In this document: positions 1-6,894 of the stretch, piece after piece
Numbering within the stretch: position 1 is the first letter of the stretch
How the letters are laid out: every line of letters starts with the position of its first letter
Assembly: GCA_934615635.1 (NCBI GenBank)
Contig: CAKTTT010000008.1
Span: 1 to 25,876, forward strand
Direction of reading: 5' to 3'
DNA: 25,876 nt
DNA from: an uncultured Eubacteriales bacterium
GTDB lineage: Bacteria > Bacillota > Clostridia > Oscillospirales > Acutalibacteraceae
Notes under the pieces: model-generated
What the model saw: only the letters and a program-made list of their open reading frames with translations
Told to the model about the DNA's origin: nothing
Databases searched by the model: none
Translations under genes and position numbers: made by a program

Positions 1-1
1 G

Positions 2-145
2 ATGACCCGGCTGTGGGAGATGGATTCCTATGTGGAAGAGAATACCCTGACGGTGAATATGGGCCGGCTGCGGAAAAAGCTGGAGGCGATGGGGTTGGAG
101 GGTTTCATCGCCACCAAGGTCGGCAGCGGCTATATTGTGGAATAA
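2..145 (+). CDS. OmpR-family response regulator, C-terminal end (partial, BceR-like)
   Basis: Only the last 47 residues are inside the window; the receiver domain lies off the left edge. The visible part is the recognition half of a winged-helix Trans_reg_C domain: a TLTVNMGRLRKKLE helix followed by the beta-hairpin that ends GSGYIVE, the usual end of OmpR/PhoB-type regulators. The gene stops 15 bases before a small membrane histidine kinase and shares its direction, followed by a Bce-type ABC transporter. By family knowledge it would be the DNA-binding partner that, once phosphorylated by the kinase, activates the transporter genes. A matching BceR-type box lies at 1167-1180. Partner assignment is inferred from gene order; the fold itself is clear. 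Confidence 0.85.
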   Translation: MTRLWEMDSYVEENTLTVNMGRLRKKLEAMGLEGFIATKVGSGYIVE

Positions 146-160
146 GGGGGGCGGGACGGG

Positions 161-1150
161 ATGAGACTTTTCGGAAAATATCTGTGGCAATACCGGCTTG
201 TTTTTCTGCTGCTTCTGTTATTTGTGGGAATCTTCACCGGAATTTTTGCTCTGTATGATCTGGAAGCGGAGGCAGTGCTGTACGCTGCGGGCTGGTGTCT
301 GTTCTGCGCCGTCCTGCTGTTGGGGGGGCGCTTCCTGCGTTTTCGGAAACGGCATATGGAACTGATCCGTATCCGAGGGAATATCGCGCTGCTGGCCGAT
401 GAGCTGCCCGAACCGAAAAGCCTGCTGGAGGAGGATTATCAGGGGATGATCGGAGAACTGCAGAGGATCGGCCGAGCCGTCGCCACCGAGGCACAGACTG
501 CTCGGAACGAGAGCATCGATTACTACACCGCCTGGGTGCATCAGATCAAAACGCCCATCGCCGCCATGCGTATGCTTCTCCAGGGGGAAGACACCCGGGA
601 GAACCGGGCGCTGCTGGCGGAGCTGTTCCGGATCGAACAATATGTGGAGATGGTGCTGTGCTATTTCCGGCTGGACAGCGACTCCTCCGATTTTCTCTTC
701 CGGCAATACGATTTGGACGGGATCATCAAACAGGCTGTGCGAAAGTATGCCTCTCAGTTTGTACACAAGCGGATACGGCTGGTATACCAGCCGGTGGCGG
801 TTACTGTGCTGACCGACGAAAAGTGGTTGCTGTTTATCCTGGAGCAGCTTCTCTCCAATGCCATCAAATATACGGACAGGGGAGAAATCCGGATATCGGT
901 GAGCGACGATAAGGTGCTGCATATCGCGGACACCGGCATCGGCATAGCGCCGGAGGATCTGCCCCGGGTGTTCGACAAAGGGTTTACCGGTTATAACGGC
1001 CGGGCGGATAAAAAATCCACTGGACTGGGTCTTTATCTTTGCCGTCAGGCGGCGGCCAAGCTCTCCCATACCCTGCGCATTGTTTCGGAGCCGGGGAAGG
1101 GGACCATCGTTTCCATTGACCTCCATACGGCGCCGTTGGAGGTGGAGTGA
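161..1150 (+). CDS. Intramembrane-sensing sensor histidine kinase (BceS-like)
   Basis: A 329-residue sensor kinase. Two membrane helices (about residues 12-31 and 38-58) are separated by only a few residues, so there is almost no extracellular sensor; this is the hallmark of intramembrane-sensing kinases that read the state of a partner ABC transporter. The phospho-acceptor is His127 in VHQIKTPIAAM, followed by a HATPase_c domain with an N-box LLSNAIKYT, a G1 box DTGIGI and a G2 box STGLGLYL. A GGGGGG-type ribosome site (144-151) sits 9 bases before the ATG. It lies between the response regulator and the ABC genes, exactly the BceR-BceS-BceA-BceB order. Likely ligand class (peptide antibiotics such as lipid II binders) is inferred from the family, not visible here. 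Confidence 0.92.
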   Translation: MRLFGKYLWQYRLVFLLLLLFVGIFTGIFALYDLEAEAVLYAAGWCLFCAVLLLGGRFLRFRKRHMELIRIRGNIALLADELPEPKSLLEEDYQGMIGELQRIGRAVATEAQTARNESIDYYTAWVHQIKTPIAAMRMLLQGEDTRENRALLAELFRIEQYVEMVLCYFRLDSDSSDFLFRQYDLDGIIKQAVRKYASQFVHKRIRLVYQPVAVTVLTDEKWLLFILEQLLSNAIKYTDRGEIRISVSDDKVLHIADTGIGIAPEDLPRVFDKGFTGYNGRADKKSTGLGLYLCRQAAAKLSHTLRIVSEPGKGTIVSIDLHTAPLEVE

Positions 1151-1166
1151 CACGGGGCGGCGAATG

Positions 1167-1180
1167 TGACAAAAATGTAA
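1167..1180 (+). promoter_or_regulatory. BceR-type operator (TGACA-N4-TGTAA)
   Basis: The 14 bases read TGACA, AAAA, TGTAA, which fits the TNACA-N4-TGTAA consensus described for BceR/PsdR-type regulators of Bacillus. It sits 56 bases upstream of the -10 of the ATPase gene, between the kinase stop and the transporter start, where an activator site is expected. The match is seen directly; binding by the regulator at 2-145 is inference. Confidence 0.75.
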
Positions 1181-1232
1181 GGCCACCCGGCCGGAATGTC
1201 ACCTGATTCGATGGCGGACATCCCGGCCGGCT

Positions 1233-1241
1233 TGCTATACT
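1233..1241 (+). promoter_or_regulatory. Extended -10 promoter of the Bce transporter genes
   Basis: TGC followed by TATACT forms an extended -10 element 31 bases before the ATG at 1272. No good -35 hexamer lies 16-18 bases upstream, which fits a promoter needing the activator box at 1167-1180. An AAGGAGG ribosome site (1257-1263) follows, 8 bases before the start codon. Confidence 0.6.
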
Positions 1242-1271
1242 GACAGCAAGGAAGGCAAGGAGGTCTTGTAG

Positions 1272-2039
1272 ATGGCAATATTAGAGGTAACAGGCCTGAA
1301 AAAAATCTATACCACCCGCTTCGGCGGCAATCAGGTACAGGCGCTGAGCAACGTGTCCTTCTCGGTAGAGCCGGGAGAGTATGTGGCGATCATGGGAGAA
1401 TCCGGTTCGGGAAAAACCACCCTGCTCAATATTCTGGCTGCGCTGGACAAGCCCACCAGCGGCGAGGTCATCCTGGACGGAAGCAGGCTGTCCGGCGTGA
1501 AGGAGAAGGAAATTTCCGCCTTTCGCAGGGAAAACCTGGGCTTTGTTTTTCAGGACTTCAACCTGTTGGATACCTTTTCGCTTCAGGATAACATCCTGCT
1601 GCCGCTGGTGCTGTCCGGCAGGGGATATCCGGAGATGCTTCAGAGCCTGCAGCCCCTGGCCGGGAAGCTGGGGATCGGGGAGATTCTGGGGAAATATCCC
1701 TATGAAGTATCCGGCGGGCAGAAGCAGCGGGCAGCCGTGGCCCGGGCGCTGATCACCGGTCCCAAGCTGATCCTGGCGGACGAGCCCACCGGCGCGCTGG
1801 ATTCCCGGGCCACCGACAGCCTGCTGCGGCTGTTCAATGAGATCAACCGGGAGGGACAGACCATTCTCATGGTCACCCATTCCACCAAGGCTGCCAGCCA
1901 CGCGGGGCGGGTGCTGTTCATCAAGGATGGCCAGGTATTCCATCAGTTGTACCGGGGCAACAGCTCCAATGACGAGATGTATCAGAAGATTTCCGATACG
2001 CTGACCCTGATCGCGACAGGCGGTGGCCGGTATGAATAA
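1272..2039 (+). CDS. Bce-type ABC transporter, ATP-binding protein
   Basis: A 255-residue ABC ATPase of the MacB/BceA type. Walker A is GESGSGKT (residues 42-49), the ABC signature is VSGGQKQRAAVARAL, and Walker B is ILADEPTGALDS, with the switch histidine in MVTHS. With the permease that follows it would form a membrane complex that removes peptide antibiotics from their lipid target and passes the signal to the upstream kinase (family knowledge). The start has a strong AAGGAGG site at 1257-1263. The stop codon overlaps the first codons of the permease by 8 bases, so the two are translationally coupled. Confidence 0.95.
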   Translation: MAILEVTGLKKIYTTRFGGNQVQALSNVSFSVEPGEYVAIMGESGSGKTTLLNILAALDKPTSGEVILDGSRLSGVKEKEISAFRRENLGFVFQDFNLLDTFSLQDNILLPLVLSGRGYPEMLQSLQPLAGKLGIGEILGKYPYEVSGGQKQRAAVARALITGPKLILADEPTGALDSRATDSLLRLFNEINREGQTILMVTHSTKAASHAGRVLFIKDGQVFHQLYRGNSSNDEMYQKISDTLTLIATGGGRYE

Positions 2040-4017
2040 GCTGTTCTATCCAAAGCTGGCGGCGGACAACATCCGCAAGAACAGGAAAACCTATGTCCCC
2101 TATATTCTGACCTGTGCCCTTACCGCCGCCATGTTTTACATCATCAAGTCCCTCTCCCTCAACGAAGGAATCAACCAGATGGTGGGAGCGGATACCATCC
2201 GCTACTCGCTGTCGCTGGGCAGCGGTGTGGTGGCCTTTTTCGCGGCGATTTTCCTCTTTTACACCAACAGCTTTTTGGTAAAGCGTCGGAAAAGAGAGTT
2301 CGGGCTGTTCAACATCCTGGGGATGGAGAAGAAACATCTTTCCCGGGTGGTGGGGCTTGAAACCCTGTATATTGCTCTCATCAGCCTTGTCTGCGGCATA
2401 GGCCTGGGGATCATGCTGGACAAAGCGATGTACCTACTGATTGCCCGGATCCTGGGGGAGGAGATCACCCTGGGGTTTTATGTATCGGGTTCGGCAGCCC
2501 TACAGACGACGGCGCTTTTCGGCATCATCTTTTTGCTAATTCTTCTCAATTCTCTGCGGCAGATCCATCTTTCCAATCCCATTGAGCTACTCAGAGGCGG
2601 CAGCGTGGGGGAAAAGGAGCCGAAAACCAAATGGGTAATGACCCTGCTGGGACTTGTCTGCCTGGGCTTTGGCTATGCTCTTGCCCTTACCACCCGCAAC
2701 CCCTTGGCGGCTTTCGCCAACTTTTTCATCGCGGTGATTCTGGTGATCATCGGCACCTACCTGCTGTTCACGGCCGGAAGCATCGCTTTGCTCAAGCTGC
2801 TGCGCCGGAATAGGCGGTATTATTACCAGACCAGGCACTTCACCGCCGTTTCCGGCATGATTTATCGGATGAAGCAGAACGCGGTGGGACTGGGAAACAT
2901 CTGTATCCTATCCACCATGGTACTGGTGATGGTTTCCGCCACCTCCTCCATGATGCTGGGAATGGAAGATATCGTTAACACTCGTTATCCGTATGACCTG
3001 ACCGTTTATTCCGATGAAACGGAGGGGGAGCGCAACGAGAAGCTGATGGAAACCGCCCGCAGCGTGATGGCGGAGAACCAAGTGACCGCCACTCGTGAAA
3101 TCTCCTATACCTATCTGAACTTCAGCGCCCTGCGGGAAGGGGACCGTTTTCTCACCGACCGGCACACCAATACTATCGTGGCGGACAATATCAACAACCT
3201 GTTTTTCCTTCCTCTCTCCGAATATAATCGGGTGACCGGTGAAAACAAGCGTCTGGAGGAGGGGCAGATCCTGCTTTATTCCAACCGGGATTCCTTTGAT
3301 TATCCGGTGCTCAAGGTGTTTGATCGGGAGTATACCATCGTGGAAAGACCGGATAATTTTCTGGGGAACGGGGTTCTGGCTGCCAACATCGCCAGCAGTC
3401 ATTTTATTGTGGTGAAGGATATGGAGGAGGTTCGGGAACTGTATGCGCTGCAAAAGGAGGCCTATGGGAAAAACGCCTCGGACATACGGCTGTGCTACGG
3501 TGTGGATATGACCGGCGACGATGAGACGAAGAGCCGGGTATACGAGGAACTGCATACGGCCTTGGGGGAATGGGGATTCCAGGGCTCTATGGAGTGCAAG
3601 GCCGAGGCGCGTGGCAGTTTTCTTTCTCTTTACGGCGGCTTCTTTTTTCTGGGAATCTTTCTGGGCGCGCTGTTCATCATGGCCACCATCCTCATTATCT
3701 ATTACAAGCAGATTTCGGAGGGATACGACGACCGGGAACGTTTTCAGATTCTCCAGAAGGTGGGAATGAGCCGAACGGAAATCAAGAGGACTATCCATTC
3801 CCAAATCATGATCGTCTTCTTTCTGCCTTTGGTAACGGCGGGCATCCATGTGGCGTTTGCGCTGCCGATGGTTTCCAAAATATTGGCCGTGCTGAATCTG
3901 CTGAACAATCGGCTGTTTTTCCTCTGCGCCCTGGGCTGCTTTCTGGTGTTCGCTCTGCTGTACGGGATCATTTACGCCCTGACGGCGAGAACCTATTACC
4001 GGATCGTCAGCCGATAG
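2032..4017 (+). CDS. Bce-type ABC transporter permease (FtsX-like domains, large extracellular loop)
   Basis: A 661-residue permease. The start chosen is the ATG at 2032 (MNKLFYPKLAADNIRKNRKT), the usual opening of BceB-type permeases, rather than a GTG three codons upstream. About ten hydrophobic segments are visible: four in the first ~240 residues with FtsX-like organisation, more up to residue ~310, then a soluble block of roughly 200 residues (from NTRYPYDLTV to about KAEARGSF), then three final helices. The large extracellular block between the late helices is the diagnostic sensor/ligand domain of Bce-type transporters. It overlaps the ATPase gene by 8 bases and completes the four-gene detoxification module. 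Substrate cannot be read from the sequence. Confidence 0.93.
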   Translation: MNKLFYPKLAADNIRKNRKTYVPYILTCALTAAMFYIIKSLSLNEGINQMVGADTIRYSLSLGSGVVAFFAAIFLFYTNSFLVKRRKREFGLFNILGMEKKHLSRVVGLETLYIALISLVCGIGLGIMLDKAMYLLIARILGEEITLGFYVSGSAALQTTALFGIIFLLILLNSLRQIHLSNPIELLRGGSVGEKEPKTKWVMTLLGLVCLGFGYALALTTRNPLAAFANFFIAVILVIIGTYLLFTAGSIALLKLLRRNRRYYYQTRHFTAVSGMIYRMKQNAVGLGNICILSTMVLVMVSATSSMMLGMEDIVNTRYPYDLTVYSDETEGERNEKLMETARSVMAENQVTATREISYTYLNFSALREGDRFLTDRHTNTIVADNINNLFFLPLSEYNRVTGENKRLEEGQILLYSNRDSFDYPVLKVFDREYTIVERPDNFLGNGVLAANIASSHFIVVKDMEEVRELYALQKEAYGKNASDIRLCYGVDMTGDDETKSRVYEELHTALGEWGFQGSMECKAEARGSFLSLYGGFFFLGIFLGALFIMATILIIYYKQISEGYDDRERFQILQKVGMSRTEIKRTIHSQIMIVFFLPLVTAGIHVAFALPMVSKILAVLNLLNNRLFFLCALGCFLVFALLYGIIYALTARTYYRIVSR

Positions 4018-4111
4018 TATCCGGCGGGGGGATATGTTGTGAGATGAACCGGGGATCGGCCGCCCTTCCTTTACTGGCAATTGATAGCGACTGGAAGAGG
4101 GAAAGGGAATA

Positions 4112-4120
4112 TGCTATACT
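4112..4120 (+). promoter_or_regulatory. Extended -10 promoter of malQ
   Basis: TGC-TATACT lies 27 bases before the malQ ATG; the best -35 position (TGGAAG at 4092-4097) is weak. An AAGGAGG site at 4134-4140 follows, 7 bases before the start. No sugar-regulator operator could be recognised. Confidence 0.5.
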
Positions 4121-4147
4121 TATAGGGAAAGAAAAGGAGGATGATCC

Positions 4148-5650
4148 ATGACGGGAAGAAAGAGCGGGGTTCTGCTGCATATTTCCTCTTTAATGGGAGA
4201 ATATGGGATCGGGACCTTTGGAAAGGAAGCCAAACGGTTTATCGATTTCCTGGAACAGGCGGGTTTCCATTACTGGCAGGTGCTGCCTTTTACCCGGATT
4301 GACGCCTGCCATTCTCCTTATAAAAGCGACAGCGCCTTCGCCGGAAACCTCCTTTTCCTGGATCCGGAGGATCTGCGGGACAGAGACCTGCTGACGGAGG
4401 AAGAATGTCGGGAATGCCGGTATCCCACGCCCTATGCCGCGGCGTACGATTGGCTGCTGGAAAACAGACCCCCTCTTTTCCGCAAGGCCTTTTCCCGGAT
4501 GGACGGGGCGCTGCGCCGGAAGGTGGAGGTTTTTCAGGCTGAGAACGCCTCCTGGCTGCCTGATTACGGCCTTTATATGGCCGTCAAGGAATCCACCGGT
4601 CTGGATTGGTGCGATTGGGAGGACGGACCGCTGAAACGGCACGAGGCAGCCGCGGTGGCACAGGCGGCCGAGCAATATGCCGAAGCTATCTCCTATCACG
4701 CCTTTCTGCAGTATCTTTTCTTCGATCAGTGGGCAAAGATCAAAAGCTATGCCCATGATCACGGCGTGGAGATCATCGGGGATATGCCTATCTATGTATC
4801 CCTAGAAAGCGTGGATGTCTGGAGTCATCGGGAGCTGTTCGAACTGGACGGGCGGGGAAATCCCGCCCGGGTGGCGGGAGTGCCGCCGGATTATTTCAGC
4901 GCGGACGGCCAGAAGTGGGGAAATCCCCTGTATGCATGGGGGGAGATGAAGGCGGACGACTATGGTTGGTGGAAAGACCGTCTGCGTCACGCCGCCGGCC
5001 TGTTCGATAAGGTGCGGATCGACCACTTCCGGGCCTTCAGCGCCTACTGGGCGGTTCCCTTCGATGCCGAGACGGCCAAGGAAGGGAAGTGGGAGCCCGG
5101 CGTGGGCGAGGAGTTTTTCCAGGAGATTTTCCGGCAGATTCCCCGGGACCGGATCATCGCAGAGGATCTGGGGCAGCGGGACCGATCGCTGGAGACGCTT
5201 TTGGAGCAGACCGGTCTGCCCGGAATGAGGGTGTTGCAATTCGGCTTTCTGGACGAAGCGGACAATCTTCATCTGCCTCATAATTATCCCCGCAACACGG
5301 TGGCCTACAGCGGCACCCATGACAACAACACCCTGCTGGCCTATTTGTGGGAGCTGACGCCCTCTCAGCGGGAACGCTGCCTGTGGTATTGCGGTTTTCA
5401 GGGGGAAAACTGGCGGGACGGCGGCACCCGCAATCCGGCGGTGAGGGCGGTGCTGAGGACCCTGTGGGCCTCCCATGCCGGTCTGGTGATAGCGCCGATC
5501 CAGGATTTGTGCGGGTTCGGCGGCGACACCAAGATGAACCGTCCCGGCGTGGCGGAAGGGAATTGGGAGTTTCGTCTGACCGATCAGGCATTTGCCGGGA
5601 TCGACGCCGCCTATCTGCGGCAGCTCAACGACCTATATAAGCGATCCTGA
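4148..5650 (+). CDS. malQ: 4-alpha-glucanotransferase (amylomaltase, GH77)
   Basis: A 500-residue GH77 enzyme, the normal length. It transfers alpha-1,4-glucan segments between maltodextrins and releases glucose in the cytoplasm, feeding glycogen and maltose metabolism. Catalytic residues match the family: nucleophile Asp292 in VRIDHFRAF, acid/base Glu339 in IIAEDLG, and transition-state Asp392 in YSGTHDNNT. The conserved GVPPDYFSADGQ WGNPLY block (about 244-262) and the SPYKSDSAFAGN block near the N-terminus are also present. It stands alone with its own promoter and ribosome site; no glycogen phosphorylase or maltose transporter is adjacent, so its pathway partners are elsewhere. Confidence 0.97.
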   Translation: MTGRKSGVLLHISSLMGEYGIGTFGKEAKRFIDFLEQAGFHYWQVLPFTRIDACHSPYKSDSAFAGNLLFLDPEDLRDRDLLTEEECRECRYPTPYAAAYDWLLENRPPLFRKAFSRMDGALRRKVEVFQAENASWLPDYGLYMAVKESTGLDWCDWEDGPLKRHEAAAVAQAAEQYAEAISYHAFLQYLFFDQWAKIKSYAHDHGVEIIGDMPIYVSLESVDVWSHRELFELDGRGNPARVAGVPPDYFSADGQKWGNPLYAWGEMKADDYGWWKDRLRHAAGLFDKVRIDHFRAFSAYWAVPFDAETAKEGKWEPGVGEEFFQEIFRQIPRDRIIAEDLGQRDRSLETLLEQTGLPGMRVLQFGFLDEADNLHLPHNYPRNTVAYSGTHDNNTLLAYLWELTPSQRERCLWYCGFQGENWRDGGTRNPAVRAVLRTLWASHAGLVIAPIQDLCGFGGDTKMNRPGVAEGNWEFRLTDQAFAGIDAAYLRQLNDLYKRS

Positions 5651-5734
5651 AACAGCCCCAGGAACGGATGAAGGCCAAGAAAGCCGCCCGCTGGCCGATG
5701 CCAAGGGTTAGAGCAGACGGACGGCGGAGGCTGT

Positions 5735-5763
5735 AACCCATTTCCTCCTTCCGGCATAGACTA
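5735..5763 (+). promoter_or_regulatory. Possible late-sporulation (sigma-K/E-like) promoter of the Cys-rich mini-protein
   Basis: AACC (5735-5738) and CATAgacTA (5755-5763) are separated by 16 bases, which fits the published sigma-K pattern mACm-N16/17-CATAnnnTA. A sigma-A-like TATACT overlaps at 5762-5767, but with no good -35. The pattern is short and could be chance; the assignment is an inference supported by the nature of the gene. Confidence 0.35.
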
Positions 5764-5797
5764 TACTAATCCCCAAAGAAAAAGGAGGAACTATGCA

Positions 5798-5938
5798 ATG
5801 TGTTTTGGTAATCTGTTCAACGGCGGTAACTGCACCTGGATCCTGTTCATCATTGTCCTGATCCTGCTCTGCAACAACAACGGCGTCGGCTGCGCCAACG
5901 ATAACAACAACAACTGCGGTTGCGGCTGCGGCTGCTAA
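5798..5938 (+). CDS. Small Cys/Asn-rich single-helix protein (46 aa)
   Basis: This 46-residue reading frame begins MCFGNLFNGG, has one hydrophobic helix (about residues 13-25, WILFIIVLILLC), an Asn-rich linker and an alternating CGCGCGC tail; it has 8 Cys and 10 Asn. A strong GGAGG (5784-5788) lies 9 bases before this ATG. An earlier ATG at 5793 would give only a 21-residue frame, at too short a spacing. Small proteins with a hydrophobic core and Cys/Gly/Asn-rich tails are common in sporulating Clostridia and resemble spore-coat or inner-membrane small proteins, but no named family can be assigned. Two hairpins follow immediately. Expression in sporulation is inferred from the promoter-like element upstream. 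Confidence 0.75.
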   Translation: MCFGNLFNGGNCTWILFIIVLILLCNNNGVGCANDNNNNCGCGCGC

Positions 5939-5950
5939 TTCCCCGAAAAG

Positions 5951-5985
5951 GAGACGCTGCAAGCCCTCTCATGCGGCGGCGTCTC
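5951..5985 (+). terminator. Hairpin after the mini-protein gene
   Basis: GAGACGC (5951-5957) pairs with GCGTCTC (5979-5985) around a 21-base loop, 12 bases after the stop codon. It is followed by TCTG, so the U-tract is weak; it may act together with the stronger hairpin at 5991-6027. Confidence 0.4.
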
Positions 5986-5990
5986 TCTGC

Positions 5991-6030
5991 CCCCCTTGCG
6001 GGCCATGGATCATGGCCCGCAAGGGGGTTA
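5991..6030 (+). terminator. Perfect 17-bp stem, 3-base loop, probable intrinsic terminator
   Basis: Bases 5991-6007 (CCCCCTTGCGGGCCATG) pair perfectly with 6011-6027 around the loop GAT, followed by TTATT on the plus strand. It is the second hairpin after the mini-protein gene. The U-tract is short, so it might instead be a structured element or a boundary of the unexplained stretch that follows. Confidence 0.55.
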
Positions 6031-6808
6031 TTCGCGTGTAGCTGGTTATGAACCGCTGCCGTCCTGCCGTTTAAGGAAGGCCTGCATAGGACAGCATAGC
6101 GTTGGCCGGAACAGCGCCGCTAAGATAATCGGTTTCATGACACGGGCAGGTGGCGAACAGGCCCTTGATTTCTGCCCCTTCGCCCCGTCCGGTCCAGGCG
6201 CTCACGGTCGCGCCGTGGCGGACGTTGTATCCTTCAAGGCGACTTTTCTGTAAAATCGCCGGCTCACGTATGTATAGTCCCTTCTTCCCGCAAAAGGGCG
6301 CGCTCGGCTTACCGGCTCGGTTGTAAACGCCTCGCGACGGTCCGCCCCCACTGCCAATCCTTTGCGGGTTACCTGCTTGACAGCGCAGCCGGCCCCTTTT
6401 TGCCCTCCCTTACGCTTTGGCGAGGCGTCTTATGAAGTTCAGACCGCCATGCGTGATGCCCTGCTCACCCAAGGCGCGTAGGATTTCGGGATTGACGCGC
6501 TGGGGCCGTCCCCTTCCGATGTCGACCGCCGCAGGATTCCTAATTGTGGCGCGGCCAGCCGTCGTTTGGGGCGCGGCGATCACCCGGCGGCGGGCGGATA
6601 GGGCATCTACCCGCTCCACCGGCTTGCAGACCCTTCGCAGCGCCTCGTCTCCGGATTTCCGGAGGAGGCGGATAGCCTTGGCCGCGGTTCCCGCGGTTTC
6701 CGGTAATATATATCCGTGAATAAAGCGGGAGGGGCGCTTATCCTGCCTCGGCAGTATAAGCGCCCTTCCAAAAACCTTGTTATGTCGTTCCCTGAGCAGT
6801 GAAGCGAT
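6031..6808. other. Gene-free, hairpin-rich intergenic stretch of unknown nature
   Basis: No reading frame here has a ribosome site, a recognisable start or a known domain. On the minus strand one frame is open from about 6811 to 6078 with a single internal stop (TAA at 6410-6412), and the conceptual peptides look oddly protein-like (for example GRGRPQRVNPEILRALGEQG and GLFATCPCHETDYLSGAVPA). A second minus frame is also open over 6190-6420. Several local hairpins exist: 6203-6217 (CACGG/CCGTG), 6238-6260 (GGCGA-TTTT/AAAA-TCGCC with one bulge) and 6732-6765. Options are a decayed gene, a large structured RNA, or a dispersed intergenic repeat. No tRNA, tmRNA or RNase P signature was recognised. 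Confidence 0.4.
6732..6765. repeat. Compound inverted repeat GGGCGCTTA ... TAAGCGCCC
   Basis: A 9-bp perfect stem (6732-6740 with 6757-6765) encloses a second 4-bp stem CTGC/GCAG (6743-6746 with 6751-6754) around CTCG, leaving a two-by-two internal mismatch. Neither side has a U-tract, so it is better described as a structured element than as a terminator. It lies in the gene-free stretch about 130 bases beyond the ftsK stop. Confidence 0.5.
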
Positions 6809-6838
6809 GAAAAGCTAACACGCCGGCCTGTGCCGGCG
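6809..6838 (-). terminator. Probable terminator of ftsK
   Basis: CGCCGGC (6821-6827) pairs with GCCGGCG (6832-6838) around a 4-base loop. Read on the minus strand the stem is followed by TGTTAGCTTTTC, a modest T-rich tail, about 57 bases after the ftsK stop codon. Confidence 0.55.
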
Positions 6839-6894
6839 CGGCAAGGCGTATGCAGGCCGCCCTCACCCTGCGTCTGGGGAAAGGGGATCCTGTT

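Noticed and set aside
5793..5858. Alternative 21-codon frame starting at the first ATG after the ribosome site
   Set aside because: Only 4 bases from the ribosome site and no sensible protein; the ATG at 5798 gives the Cys-rich protein.
6410..6619. A 69-codon minus-strand ORF in the gene-free stretch as a real gene
   Set aside because: No ribosome site, no family, and the same frame is open upstream of its ATG; kept only as part of the unexplained stretch.
6031..6808. tRNA, tmRNA, RNase P RNA or 6S RNA in the long gap
   Set aside because: Characteristic motifs (T-loop GTTCRA with CCA end, tmRNA tag frame, conserved RNase P core words) were looked for by eye and not seen.
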